Shown: positions 53,410 to 63,050 of the stretch, piece after piece
How positions within the stretch are numbered: position 1 is the stretch's first letter
Layout of the letters: each line of letters opens with the position of its first letter
Assembly: GCA_937899835.1 (NCBI GenBank)
Contig: CALCCE010000306.1
Location: 21,369-85,368 of the forward strand
Source of the DNA: an uncultured Flavobacteriales bacterium
GTDB lineage: Bacteria > Bacteroidota > Bacteroidia > Flavobacteriales_G > Salibacteraceae
DNA: 64,000 bases
Reading direction: 5' to 3'
The notes under the pieces: model-generated
What the model saw: the letters and a program-made list of their open reading frames with translations, nothing else
Told to the model about the DNA's origin: nothing
Databases searched by the model: none
Position numbers and translations under genes: made by a program

Positions 53410-56262
53410 ATGAATCAGGCTTCGTTCTACATGATATTCGATGCATTAGGGCGGTCAAGGTGGACCCTTGTCGCAATTTGGATGGTTTTTGGTCTCTTGC
53501 CAGGAGCAGTGCTTGGGCAGGTAACCATTACTGGTTCTGTCACCGACAACTTTACCGGAGAATCTCTCATTGGGGTGAACGTGGTGTTGAAAGGCACTAC
53601 TACCGGGGCGGTTACCGATATCGATGGCAACTTTAGCCTGCAGGTAGAAAGTCTTCCGGTAACGCTGGTGGTTTCTTACATCGGCTACAACTCCACAGAG
53701 TTGGTGGTAAACGATGCTTCTTCTAAAATCAAGTTCAAGCTCGATCCGAGCGAAACCCAATTGAAAACGGTGGAAATTGTGGATTCCCGGCTGACCAAAA
53801 AGCAAGAGGAGGCACCCACCACCATTGAGGCGATGGACATCATCGCTATTAAAGAAACACCGGCGGCCAATTTTTACGATGGCCTTGGCAACCTGAAAGG
53901 CGTTGACCTCACGGCGGCCAGCATGGGTTTTAAGATCATCAACACCCGCGGTTTCAACAGTACCCGGCCGGTGCGTACGCTCCAAACCGTGGATGGGGTA
54001 GACAACCAGGCCCCCGGGCTCAACTTTTCGGTGGGTAACTTTGCCGGCTCTTCGGAGCTCGATGTGCAAAAGGTGGAGATCATCGTAGGAGCCAATTCTG
54101 CGCTCTACGGTCCCAATGCTTTTAATGGTGTGATTGCCATGACCACCAAAAGCCCCTGGATTCACCAAGGACTTTCGGTGATGGGCAAGGTAGGGGAGCG
54201 CAACCTTTCGGAAACCGCCGTGCGGTATGCCAAAGCTTTTAAACTCAAGGAAAAAGACTTTTTCGCTTTTAAGCTCAACTTCTCCTACATGCAGGCCGAC
54301 GATTGGGAGGCTGATAATTACGATCCAACGGAGCAGTCTTCTGCCGGTTTGGGCAATTGGGGCGGCTACGATGGCGTAAACATTTACGGCGATGAATTTC
54401 GCTTGGGCAACATTTCCCTGGCCAACCAGCGAAACACCCCGGGCTTGGGTTATTACTACCGAACGGGCTACCAGGAAAAAGATTTGGTCGACTACGACAC
54501 CCGGAACATGAAGATTTCCCCGTCTTTGCATTTCATGCTGACGCAAAAGATCGAGGCCAAGTATACTTTTAACTACGGAACAGGAACTACGGTGTATCAA
54601 GGGGACAACCGCTACAGCCTCAAAGATTTGGAGATTCGGCAGCACATTGTGGAAGTGAGCCAAAAAGACAAGTGGTTTGTGCGGGCCTACAACACAAATG
54701 AAAGTGCCGGAAAATCGTACGATGCGGTTTTTGCCGCCATTCTTCTACAAGATCTTCGCAAAGGCGATGTGCGCTGGGCCCAGGATTACAACAATTACTA
54801 TAATTCTTTTGTCGTGGATTCGGTGCGGGCATTAGAGGGCTTTCCCGATCCCTTCAATCCCAACTCCCCTTCTTACTTTTTGCCCAACGGAGGCGGTCCT
54901 AATCTCGAAACTTACGCCTTGGCCGATCAGGTGATGAACGACAATGCCGACCTGATGCAGTTGTGGCACGATCAGGCGCGAAACTTTGCCGATACCAACG
55001 GCAGTGATGTTTTCCTCACTTTTCCAAGGTTCATTCCCGGTACGGCTCCTTTTGATTCAGCGCTTGCCTCCATTACTTCGCGGCAAACCTTCACCGAGGG
55101 AGGCGCAGGATTCTTCGATCAATCTTCGCTCAATCACATCCAAGGGCAATATATGTTTCAACCTGAGTTTGCCGATATCATTTTAGGAGCCAATTTCAGG
55201 CAGTACAACCCGATTTCGAACGGAACCATTTTCCTCGATACCGGCAATGTGAAAATTACCAACCGAGAGTTTGGAGCTTACACGAGCGTTAGTAAACGGG
55301 TGATGGACGAGTCGTTGATCCTTACCTTTTCCGGAAGGGCAGACAAGAACGAGAATTTTGATTGGCTTTTTTCGCCCGCACTTTCCGGCGTATATCGGGT
55401 CAATGAAAAATCGACGGTACGGCTTAGCTTTTCATCGGCCATCCGAAATCCAACGTTGCAAGATCAATACCTGTTCTACAACGTGGGGCGTGCCCTCTTG
55501 ATTGGCAACCTCAACGGCATTGATTCTTTGGTAACTACGGAGTCTCTCGGCGATTATTACAGTGAGTTGAATGCCGATACGCTGAGTTATTTCAACGTAC
55601 GGGCAGTACGTCCGGAGCGGGTGCAGACGGTAGAGGTCGGCTTCAAAGGCACGGTATTGCGCAACCTCTTTATCGATGCGAGTTATTACTACAGCTGGTA
55701 CCAGGATCTTCTGGGTTTTAAGATTGGCGCAGAGGTGGGCTTCGACACCAACGGTTTCCTCAACACTACCCAAGTGTACCGGGTTTCGGCCAACTCCGAC
55801 GATCAGGTAACTACTCAGGGCTTTAGCGTAGGCTTGAACTACTACTTCAAAAAGTATTACTCCCTGAATGGAAACTATTCCTGGAATGTGCTGAACCGCC
55901 AAGGCTCTGACGATCCGATCATTCCGGCGTTCAATACGCCGGAACACAAATACAATGTGGGCATCTCGGGCCGCGACATGATCATTAAATTGGGCAACAC
56001 CACGATCAAAAACCTTGGTTTCAATGTTACCTATAAATGGGTGCAGGGTTTCTTGTTCGAAGGATCGCCTCAGTTTACGGGAGAAATACCGACTTATGAC
56101 ATGGTAGATGCGCAGGTAAATTATAAATGGGCCAAGGCAAAAACCACCTTTAAGTTGGGCGCCTCTAACTTGTTTAACCAAATGAACTTCCAAACCTATG
56201 GGGGACCAAGAATCGGTCGATTGGCTTATTTCTCGGTTCTTTTCGAACTGGATAAAATTTAG
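53410..56262 (+). CDS. TonB-dependent outer-membrane receptor (CarboxypepD_reg type)
   Basis: The 950-aa protein has a signal peptide (MVFGLLPGAVLGQ), an N-terminal CarboxypepD_reg domain (VTITGSVTDNFTGESLIGVN, VSYIGYNSTELVV), a plug (TPAANFYDGLGNLKGVDLTA, KIINTRGFNSTRPVR, VEIIVGANSALYGPNAFNG) and a 22-strand-type barrel ending in RLAYFSVLFELDKI. It imports a ligand with TonB/ExbBD energy. No SusD partner follows, so it is not a classical SusCD pair. The next gene is a secreted hydrolase, 71 bp downstream. ATG 53410 precedes the signal peptide. Confidence 0.93.
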   Translation: MNQASFYMIFDALGRSRWTLVAIWMVFGLLPGAVLGQVTITGSVTDNFTGESLIGVNVVLKGTTTGAVTDIDGNFSLQVESLPVTLVVSYIGYNSTELVVNDASSKIKFKLDPSETQLKTVEIVDSRLTKKQEEAPTTIEAMDIIAIKETPAANFYDGLGNLKGVDLTAASMGFKIINTRGFNSTRPVRTLQTVDGVDNQAPGLNFSVGNFAGSSELDVQKVEIIVGANSALYGPNAFNGVIAMTTKSPWIHQGLSVMGKVGERNLSETAVRYAKAFKLKEKDFFAFKLNFSYMQADDWEADNYDPTEQSSAGLGNWGGYDGVNIYGDEFRLGNISLANQRNTPGLGYYYRTGYQEKDLVDYDTRNMKISPSLHFMLTQKIEAKYTFNYGTGTTVYQGDNRYSLKDLEIRQHIVEVSQKDKWFVRAYNTNESAGKSYDAVFAAILLQDLRKGDVRWAQDYNNYYNSFVVDSVRALEGFPDPFNPNSPSYFLPNGGGPNLETYALADQVMNDNADLMQLWHDQARNFADTNGSDVFLTFPRFIPGTAPFDSALASITSRQTFTEGGAGFFDQSSLNHIQGQYMFQPEFADIILGANFRQYNPISNGTIFLDTGNVKITNREFGAYTSVSKRVMDESLILTFSGRADKNENFDWLFSPALSGVYRVNEKSTVRLSFSSAIRNPTLQDQYLFYNVGRALLIGNLNGIDSLVTTESLGDYYSELNADTLSYFNVRAVRPERVQTVEVGFKGTVLRNLFIDASYYYSWYQDLLGFKIGAEVGFDTNGFLNTTQVYRVSANSDDQVTTQGFSVGLNYYFKKYYSLNGNYSWNVLNRQGSDDPIIPAFNTPEHKYNVGISGRDMIIKLGNTTIKNLGFNVTYKWVQGFLFEGSPQFTGEIPTYDMVDAQVNYKWAKAKTTFKLGASNLFNQMNFQTYGGPRIGRLAYFSVLFELDKI

Positions 56263-56333
56263 GATTCCGCAATCTACCCTGGTTTTTTATAACTTTAGTT
56301 TTCAATCCAATAAGAACCAAATTCCAAATTCCT

Positions 56334-57857
56334 ATGCATAAACCACTACGTTTCTTATTTCTGTTTGCTCTGTGTGTGGCTACCGGGTCGCTTTCGGCCC
56401 AGCGCTATACTACCGAGCTGTTCACCGACGTGACCGTCACTTCCGATGTGAAGTATGGTGAGAATTATTCCGTATTAACTGGTTCTCCTGCTCTTATCGA
56501 CTTGGAGATGGACATCTATGAGCCGGTGGGTGACACGGACAACAACCGCCAACTCATCATCATGATGCATGCGGGTAGCTTCTTGCCCAAGGGAACCAAC
56601 ACGCTGCCTTTTGGCAACAAGCGCGACAGCTCGTTAGTAGAAATGTGTGAGCAATTCGCCAAGCGTGGATGGGTAGCTGCTTCTATCGATTATCGTTTGG
56701 GCTGGAACCCCACTCCCGATGCTCTTGGTGGAGATCAGGAAACCCGTGCAAAAACCATTATTCAGGCCGTTTACCGTTCGATGCAGGATGCTAAGACTGC
56801 CATCCGTTTCTTCCGTATGGATGCTGCCGGAGCCAACACTTATGGTATCGATCCTACGCGTGTTGTTGTTGGTGGATCCAACTCTGGTGGATACGTTGCC
56901 CTGGCTTGTGGTAACCTCAACTCCATCGCAGAAACTGAATTGTTCAAGTTCTTAGATTCCAATGGCGACTCTTTCATTGATGTATCTACTTTAGGTGGAT
57001 TTGAAGGAGAAGGTGGCAACTCTGCCTTGAACGTTGAAAATCATCCTGGTTTTGCTTCTAACCCTCAGTTGGTGCTCAACCTGGGTGGAGCTGCTGGTGA
57101 TTCTTCTTGGATTGAAGCGGGTGAAGTTCCCGTGGTAGCTTTTCACGGTGTGGCCGATGCACTTACTCCCTACGCTACTCAAGATGTGATTGTTGCTGCT
57201 ACGGGAGACGTTATTGTGGAAGTATCCGGAAGCCTTGACGTGATTCGCAGAAATCAAAACCTGGGGAACCAGGACGTGTTCATCAATGCCAATTTTACCG
57301 ATGTGTATACGCAAGCTGCACAAACTAAGACTGGTCTTGAAGGGCTGTTCCCTTTCCAAGGGGCACTCAATGGTTTTGAGCCTTGGTCCTGGTACGATCC
57401 CAATGATCCCAACATCAGCACCGACTCTATTCAGGTGGCTCCTGGTGTAAAGATTCCTGCTTCTGGTTTTGGTTCGGCTGCCAACCCCTTGGCTACCAAG
57501 ACCAAAGCTTTGAACTACATCGATACCATTATGAATTACTTCAACCCACGTGCGGTAGAAGCCCTGCAAAATCCTGCGCCCCTCGATCCGCCACTGAGCG
57601 TGAGCGAAGATCGTGTACGCCTCACTGCGTTGGCTTATCCTAACCCTGCGGTAGAAAACGTATTCATCTACACCAGCAACGCTTCCGAAATGATTCAAGC
57701 CATCCGTTTGGTTGACTTGACTGGAAAACAAGTGCTGTGGGAATCGGTCAACAACATCAACTACACCCTTGAAAGAGGCGACTTGCCAACGGGTGTGTAC
57801 TTTGTAGAAGTACAATTGGAAGATTCAGTACTGACCAAGAAATTGATCTTCAAGTAA
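56334..57857 (+). CDS. T9SS-exported alpha/beta hydrolase (esterase-like)
   Basis: The 507-aa protein has a signal peptide (FLFLFALCVATGSLSAQ) and an alpha/beta-hydrolase domain. The oxyanion region is LIIMMHAGSFLPKGTN and the nucleophile Ser is in VVVGGSNSGGYVALACG, in the esterase/carboxylesterase style. A type A T9SS sorting domain closes the protein (ALAYPNPAVENVFIYTSNAS, then LTGKQVLWESV and SVLTKKLIFK). It should be secreted or surface-bound and may supply a ligand for the neighbouring receptor, which is inference from position. Confidence 0.88.
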   Translation: MHKPLRFLFLFALCVATGSLSAQRYTTELFTDVTVTSDVKYGENYSVLTGSPALIDLEMDIYEPVGDTDNNRQLIIMMHAGSFLPKGTNTLPFGNKRDSSLVEMCEQFAKRGWVAASIDYRLGWNPTPDALGGDQETRAKTIIQAVYRSMQDAKTAIRFFRMDAAGANTYGIDPTRVVVGGSNSGGYVALACGNLNSIAETELFKFLDSNGDSFIDVSTLGGFEGEGGNSALNVENHPGFASNPQLVLNLGGAAGDSSWIEAGEVPVVAFHGVADALTPYATQDVIVAATGDVIVEVSGSLDVIRRNQNLGNQDVFINANFTDVYTQAAQTKTGLEGLFPFQGALNGFEPWSWYDPNDPNISTDSIQVAPGVKIPASGFGSAANPLATKTKALNYIDTIMNYFNPRAVEALQNPAPLDPPLSVSEDRVRLTALAYPNPAVENVFIYTSNASEMIQAIRLVDLTGKQVLWESVNNINYTLERGDLPTGVYFVEVQLEDSVLTKKLIFK

Positions 57858-57886
57858 GCGAAGGCCTTACTTTTTACCTTATATCA

Positions 57887-57926
57887 ACGGGGCTGTTTCT
57901 TTGGAAGCAGCCCCGTTTCTTTTTTG
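57887..57926 (+). terminator. Strong terminator after the hydrolase gene
   Basis: A 10-bp perfect stem (AACGGGGCTG at 57887-57896 with CAGCCCCGTT at 57908-57917) is followed by TTTCTTTTTT. Confidence 0.92.
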
Positions 57927-57989
57927 GTCAGGGCTCTGGCTTTTCATCCTGGCAAGGTTTTCGTCTGGTTGCAGGCAAATCAAAACAGA

Positions 57990-58523
57990 ATGGATATGAA
58001 ACATTGGTGTAAACCCTGGATAGGGAAACTGTTGTGTATGCTGATGGCGTTGGTGCTCTTGGAGCCAGCCACCGCCCAAGAGCGGCAACTGGTGTTGGTG
58101 CATGCCAAAAAGAAAAAGACCAAGACCCTCACTGCTGGCGACCGCATTCATTACCGGGTGGCAGGGGCCAATGAGAGTGTGGCGGGTCGCATCGATTCGA
58201 TAGGTGAGGGCATGCTTTGGGTAAACGGCCAGGAGGTTGCCATACAAGACCTGAGTCTCATTCGCAAACGCGATGGTAAATGGAAAGCCGCTTTTATCAT
58301 GGGCAGTAGCTTGCTGATGACAGGCGTAGTTTGGACCCAGATGGGCATTATTTATACGGCCGTAGGTGTGGCTACCGGTGGCTTGCTGCCTTTGGTAGCA
58401 GGCCTTACCAATTATGTGGGAGGCAGGGCGATGCTCGGGCTCTACTTCTACCGGGTGTACGAGCACGGCAAGCGCCTCGATGACGGAAGCTGGCAGCTCG
58501 TTCCAAAGCCGCTTCCAGCCTAA
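57990..58523 (+). CDS. Exported small-beta-domain / two-TM membrane protein, distant fourth paralogue
   Basis: The 177-aa protein has a signal peptide (LCMLMALVLLEPATAQ). Its small beta domain (TLTAGDRIHYRVAGANESVA, then GRIDSIGEGMLWVNGQEVAI) ends in QDLSLIRK and is followed by two hydrophobic helices. The same layout is seen in the three tandem proteins at 24-26 kb, although residue identity is low. It adds a short basic C-terminal tail. Start MDMKHWCKP (57990) or MKHWCKP (57996). It converges on the ABC-F gene 7 bp away. Confidence 0.72.
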   Translation: MDMKHWCKPWIGKLLCMLMALVLLEPATAQERQLVLVHAKKKKTKTLTAGDRIHYRVAGANESVAGRIDSIGEGMLWVNGQEVAIQDLSLIRKRDGKWKAAFIMGSSLLMTGVVWTQMGIIYTAVGVATGGLLPLVAGLTNYVGGRAMLGLYFYRVYEHGKRLDDGSWQLVPKPLPA

Positions 58524-58530
58524 GCCAAGG

Positions 58531-60402
58531 TTATGCGTATTCTGACAGTTCCAACCAGCGGTCGGATTTGGTTTCCAGCGCTTCCACCACTTCACTGAGT
58601 TCCTGGCCGATGGCCTGGATTTTTTCGTGATCGCTGATGCCTCCGTTGAGCGCTTCGGTCAACTCGGCCTTTCGGTTTTCCAGGGATTCAATCTCGGTTT
58701 CCAGCCGCTCGAATTCCAGTTTCTCTTTGTAGGTCAACTTGGTTTTGGGGCCTTGGCTTTTCGCTTTGGCCGGAGTGCTCACCTTGGGAGCAGCAGCTGC
58801 TTGCTTGCGTGCTTCTTCTTCGCGCACCAGTTTCCACTCCCGGTAGTGGGAGTAGTGTCCGGGGAAATCGCGCACCTGGCCATTGCCCTCCAACACAAAG
58901 AGGTGATCTACCAGCTTGTCCATGAAGTAGCGGTCGTGCGAAACGATCATCAGGCAGCCCGTGTAGTCCTCCAAAAAGTCTTCGAGCACATTCAAGGTGA
59001 GAATGTCCAGGTCGTTGGTCGGCTCATCCAGGATCAAAAAGTTGGGATTCGCCATTAGAATGGTGAGGAGGTAGAGGCGTCTTTTTTCGCCACCACTTAG
59101 TTTGTGCACATACGTGTAATGGCTGTTGGAAGGAAAAAGAAAACGCTCTAACAATTGCGAGGCGGTCAGCTTTCGGCCCTTGTTGAGGGGAATGACTTCG
59201 GCAATTTCTTTCACCACCTCAATTACCCGCTTGTCGTCCGAAAACTGCATGCCGTCTTGCCGGTAGTAACCAAAAACCACCGTTTCACCCTGCACCACCT
59301 TGCCACTGTCGGGGGCTTCCAAGCCGAGAAACATGTTGATGAGGGTGGTTTTGCCGGCACCATTGGCACCCACCAAGCCCACGCGATCAAACTTTTTGAA
59401 TTTGTAGGAAAAATCGTCGACGATTTTGAGATCGCCATAAGCTTTGCGCAAATGGTGCAACTCCAGAATTTTTCCCCCGAGCCGGTTCATTTTAATTTCA
59501 AGCTGCAATTCGTCTTCTTTCACTCGACGGCCGGCGGAAGCGCGCAGGTTTTCGAAGGCATCGAGGCGCGCTTTGGATTTGGTGCCCCGGGCTTTGGGCA
59601 TTCTGCGTACCCACTCCAGCTCGGTTTTCATCAGGCTTTTGGCCTTGCCCACTTCCGCGGCCAATACCTCCTGGCGCTCCTGGCGCTTTTCGAGAAAGTA
59701 GCTGTAGTTACCCCGGTAGCGGTGCAGGCCACCGCCATCAATTTCGATGATCTCATCGCACACCCGATCGAGGAAATAGCGGTCGTGCGTCACCATGAAT
59801 ACCGTGAGGAGGTCTAGGGACAAATAGTATTCCAGCCATTCCACCATCGGGATGTCGAGGTGGTAGGTGGGATCATCCAATACCAGCAGGTCGGGGGAGT
59901 CGATGAGGAGCTTGGCGAGGGCCACTCGCTTGCGTTGGCCACCCGACAGAATACCCACTTTTCTGGTAGTATCGAAAATGGCCAGCTTGCCCAAAATTTC
60001 TTTGCTCCGGGCTTCGTAGTCCCAGGCGTTGAGGCGCTCCATTTTTTCGAGGGCTTTGTGCAGGGCTTCCCCTTCCTCGTTGCGGGCGATCAATTCTTCG
60101 TATTCCCGCAAGGCAATGGCCCGTTCGTTGTTGGCCTCATACAGCACCTCGGCAATGGTTTTCTCTCCCGGCAGGGCCGGCTCCTGGTCGAGAAAACCCA
60201 CTTGCAGGTCTTTTCGAAACACCACCTCTCCGGTATCGGGAGCTTCCAACCTGGCCAACAGGCGCATCAAGGTAGTTTTGCCGGTTCCGTTGCGGGCCAC
60301 CAGCGCCATTTTCTGGCCTTTGCTCAAACCAAAAGTGATGTCGGCAAACAAGGTGCGTTCACCATAAGACTTGCCAACGCCTTCCACAGAGAGGTAATTC
60401 AT
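58531..60402 (-). CDS. ABC-F family ATPase (Uup-like)
   Basis: The 623-aa soluble protein has two ABC domains joined by a linker, and a C-terminal coiled coil (LEFERLETEIESLENRKAEL) as in Uup. Walker A: VARNGTGKTTL and VGANGAGKTTL. Signatures: ILSGGQRKR and KLSGGEKRR. The Walker B box of domain 2 is normal (ILDEPTNDLD). Domain 1 reads LVLDDPTYHLD, with Asp for the catalytic Glu and Tyr for Asn. ABC-F proteins act on ribosomes or in DNA maintenance. It lies 49 bp after the DUF6155 gene. Confidence 0.93.
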   Translation of the reverse strand: MNYLSVEGVGKSYGERTLFADITFGLSKGQKMALVARNGTGKTTLMRLLARLEAPDTGEVVFRKDLQVGFLDQEPALPGEKTIAEVLYEANNERAIALREYEELIARNEEGEALHKALEKMERLNAWDYEARSKEILGKLAIFDTTRKVGILSGGQRKRVALAKLLIDSPDLLVLDDPTYHLDIPMVEWLEYYLSLDLLTVFMVTHDRYFLDRVCDEIIEIDGGGLHRYRGNYSYFLEKRQERQEVLAAEVGKAKSLMKTELEWVRRMPKARGTKSKARLDAFENLRASAGRRVKEDELQLEIKMNRLGGKILELHHLRKAYGDLKIVDDFSYKFKKFDRVGLVGANGAGKTTLINMFLGLEAPDSGKVVQGETVVFGYYRQDGMQFSDDKRVIEVVKEIAEVIPLNKGRKLTASQLLERFLFPSNSHYTYVHKLSGGEKRRLYLLTILMANPNFLILDEPTNDLDILTLNVLEDFLEDYTGCLMIVSHDRYFMDKLVDHLFVLEGNGQVRDFPGHYSHYREWKLVREEEARKQAAAAPKVSTPAKAKSQGPKTKLTYKEKLEFERLETEIESLENRKAELTEALNGGISDHEKIQAIGQELSEVVEALETKSDRWLELSEYA

Positions 60403-60451
60403 AGGAGCCCGAAATTACGCAAACTAACAGCCACCCCGGCCCTTGAAAAGA

Positions 60452-60973
60452 TCAATTGCCCAAAAGAGGATCGAGCAACCGCCGAACTTCGATGTAGAAA
60501 CCATATTCTACCGGAGCTTCTTCGCCGGCCGCTTCGAGCCGTTCGCGAAACGGTTCCAGCGGGCCTTTGCTTTGAATGCGCTCAATGATTTCCCGAAGCG
60601 TCACCAGCAAAGCCTGGTAGTGCCGCTCTTGCCGCACTGGTTTTAGGTTCAGGGCTTCCACACCGCATTCAAAACGGTAGATCAGCAAGTCGATGATGTC
60701 GTAATCAAACACCGCCACTTTTTTGTAATCGCTGATGAGCTTGCGCACCTGGGAGTTTCTGCGCGAGCCTTTGCCCCTTTTGGGAAAGTAGGCCTTGCGA
60801 ATTTTGGCCTTATACTGTTCCAGCAAAGGATTGGTATCGTCGGCCAATTCGCTTTGGTAATGTTCCTGCACCACCGGGTATTTGCGGTAGAGGTTTTCAA
60901 TCTCCGTCATCACTTCCTCAGGAGTCAATTGCTCCAGGTGGTTTCTTACGGTTTTCAGGTTGACTTTGGCCAT
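60452..60973 (-). CDS. DUF6155 family protein
   Basis: The 173-aa helical, charged protein matches the DUF6155 pattern: KVNLKTVRNHLEQLTPEEVM, then EIENLYRKYPVVQEHYQSEL and LLEQYKAKIRKAYFPKRG. It has no signal peptide. Function is unknown. It is the upstream gene of a probable two-gene unit with the ABC-F ATPase. Confidence 0.82.
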   Translation of the reverse strand: MAKVNLKTVRNHLEQLTPEEVMTEIENLYRKYPVVQEHYQSELADDTNPLLEQYKAKIRKAYFPKRGKGSRRNSQVRKLISDYKKVAVFDYDIIDLLIYRFECGVEALNLKPVRQERHYQALLVTLREIIERIQSKGPLEPFRERLEAAGEEAPVEYGFYIEVRRLLDPLLGN

Positions 60974-61058
60974 GGGGAAAGAGCCCTAAAAATACGGAAA
61001 GCCATTGAGCAGGCGAAGCATCCAGGCATCTGGAAAAATTGGTTTACTTTGCTGCTCC

Positions 61059-61994
61059 ATGAAGAAGCTATCGGTGGTGATCACGGTGATGAACGAAGAA
61101 GAAAACGTTCCCCTGCTCACAGAAAAATTGCGGCAAGCCCTCCTAAACATCGACCACGAAGTGATTTATGTGGACGACGGCAGCACCGACCGCACGGTGG
61201 CGGTCATCCAGGAAACAGCCTATTCCAGTGTGAAACTGTTGGAATTGGCCAAAAACTACGGTCAAAGTACCGCCATGTCGGCCGGCATTCATGCCGCTGA
61301 AGGGGAGTACATTGTAACCATGGATGGCGACTTGCAAAACGATCCGGCCGATATTCCCAAGCTGCTCGACATGATCGAAAACGGCCCCTACGACATGGTG
61401 GCCGGTCGACGGGCCAACCGGCAGGACGGCATGGTGATGCGCCTTATACCCAGTAGAATCGCCAACTACCTCATTCGCAACCTCACGGGGGTGAAGATGA
61501 AGGACTACGGATGTTCGCTGCGGGTCTACACCCGATCCATTGCGAAAAACCTTGGCTTGTATGGAGAGTTGCACCGTTTCATTCCGGTGTTGGCCAAATT
61601 GCAAGGTGCCCGCATGACCCAGGTGGATGTGCAACACCACGCCCGGCAATTCGGCGAATCGAAATACGGCATCAGCCGTACCTTGAAGGTGATCACCGAT
61701 TTGATGCTGGTGTTGTTTTTTCAGAAGTACCTGCAAAAGCCCATGCACATTTTTGGCTTGGCGGGCTTTGGTGCCTTTTCCTTGGGCATCCTCATCAATC
61801 TATACTTGCTGGTGGTGAAGCTATTGGGCAACGACATTGGCGACCGGCCCTTGTTGATTTTAGGCCTCATGCTGGTGTTGGGCGGTATTCAGTTGATTAC
61901 CATTGGTATCATCATGGAGATTTTGATGCGGACCTACTTCGAGTCCCAGAGCAAGCATCCTTACCAAATCAGAAATACCTTCGTTGGCAAGTAA
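61059..61994 (+). CDS. Family 2 glycosyltransferase, polyprenyl-phosphate type
   Basis: The 311-aa enzyme has the GT-A start LSVVITVMNEEENVPLL, EVIYVDDGSTDRT, and the metal-binding MDGDLQNDP. Two C-terminal hydrophobic helices (HIFGLAGFGAFSLGILINL and LILGLMLVLGGIQLITIGI) follow. This is the layout of DPM1/ArnC-like enzymes that load a sugar onto a polyprenyl-phosphate carrier. The start MKKLSVVIT is chosen from family form. It overlaps the next gene by 11 bp. Confidence 0.92.
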   Translation: MKKLSVVITVMNEEENVPLLTEKLRQALLNIDHEVIYVDDGSTDRTVAVIQETAYSSVKLLELAKNYGQSTAMSAGIHAAEGEYIVTMDGDLQNDPADIPKLLDMIENGPYDMVAGRRANRQDGMVMRLIPSRIANYLIRNLTGVKMKDYGCSLRVYTRSIAKNLGLYGELHRFIPVLAKLQGARMTQVDVQHHARQFGESKYGISRTLKVITDLMLVLFFQKYLQKPMHIFGLAGFGAFSLGILINLYLLVVKLLGNDIGDRPLLILGLMLVLGGIQLITIGIIMEILMRTYFESQSKHPYQIRNTFVGK

Positions 61995-62877
61995 ACGGGT
62001 TCAACGGGCGGCCAAGTTTTTCCTGAAACTCGCCGTTGCAGGTGTTGCCATCTATTTTGTGTTTACCCAACTGGAATGGGAAGACCTCAAGGGGTTGTAC
62101 CAGCAGTTGAAGTGGCCCTACCTCTTGCCGGCTGCGCTGCTCTTTGCTTCGAGCAAAGCTGTGTCGGCGGTGCGCCTCAATCGTTTCTTCAAGGCGAAAC
62201 AGCTGGTGGTTTCCGAAGCCATCAACCTGCGGCTCTACCTCCTGGGCATGTTCTACAATTTGTTTTTACCCGGCGGTATCGGTGGCGATGGCTACAAAGT
62301 CTACTGGCTCAACAAGCGCTACAAAACACCGGTGAAAGATTTGGTGTGGGCCTCGTTGCACGATCGGCTCAACGGGTTGTTTGGCCTCGTCGTGTTGGCC
62401 ACGGTTTGCCTGGCGGTGTTGGTAGAAGAAAGCACCTGGCGCTTGCTGCTGGTAGCCACTTTGCCGCTGCTGTATGGCGCCTATTACCTGGGCCTCAAAT
62501 GGTTTTTCAAAGATTTTGTGCCTGTTTTCTGGCGGTCGAACCTATTGTCGTTGGGCGTGCAAGGCTTGCAAGTGGCGTGTGCCTATTTGTTGCTCCTTGC
62601 TTTAGGGGTGGAAGAAGGCTTGCCGGCCTACTTGCTGTTGTTTCTGCTCTCGTCCATCATTGCCATTGTACCCGTTACTCCCGGAGCCATCGGCTTGCGC
62701 GAAGTGGTGGCCCTGTTCGGGGCCGACTTGCTGCTGATTGACGATAAGGTATCGGTTTCGGTGAGTTTGGCATTCAACCTCATCACCATTCTGGTGTCCT
62801 TTTGTGGCATTTACTTCATGCTGCGGCCCAATAAAATCGCGCCCGGAGAAGACATCCTCCCCCTTCACCCGGAATAG
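61984..62877 (+). CDS. UPF0104/AglD-like membrane protein (lysylphosphatidylglycerol synthetase TM-type)
   Basis: The 297-aa protein has 7-8 hydrophobic helices and segments typical of the family: FYNLFLPGGIGGDGYKVYWL, VWASLHDRLNGLFGLVV and VPVTPGAIGLREVVALFG. Such proteins are commonly next to dolichyl/polyprenyl glycosyltransferases and may move or process lipid-linked sugars. There is no ATG before the first helix; TTG at 61984 is the best start. Co-transcribed with the glycosyltransferase. Confidence 0.87.
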   Translation: MASKRVQRAAKFFLKLAVAGVAIYFVFTQLEWEDLKGLYQQLKWPYLLPAALLFASSKAVSAVRLNRFFKAKQLVVSEAINLRLYLLGMFYNLFLPGGIGGDGYKVYWLNKRYKTPVKDLVWASLHDRLNGLFGLVVLATVCLAVLVEESTWRLLLVATLPLLYGAYYLGLKWFFKDFVPVFWRSNLLSLGVQGLQVACAYLLLLALGVEEGLPAYLLLFLLSSIIAIVPVTPGAIGLREVVALFGADLLLIDDKVSVSVSLAFNLITILVSFCGIYFMLRPNKIAPGEDILPLHPE

Positions 62878-63050
62878 CATTAGTGGTTTCACTTTCGCTT
62901 AAAAACTTACAGATCATTTTTCCCATACACTAAAGAACACGGGAAGCAATAAAAATACAAGGACCAGAACCAATTTTTGAATAATTTCGTTATTGCGTAT
63001 ATTGTAGGTTATCACGAAGATTCGTTGGTTAGACCATTTCAGAAATTGGG

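Noticed and set aside
53455..54663. 402-codon open frame on the minus strand opposite the TonB receptor gene
   Set aside because: The plus strand carries an unambiguous receptor; the minus frame has no family signature and follows from the codon bias of the real gene.
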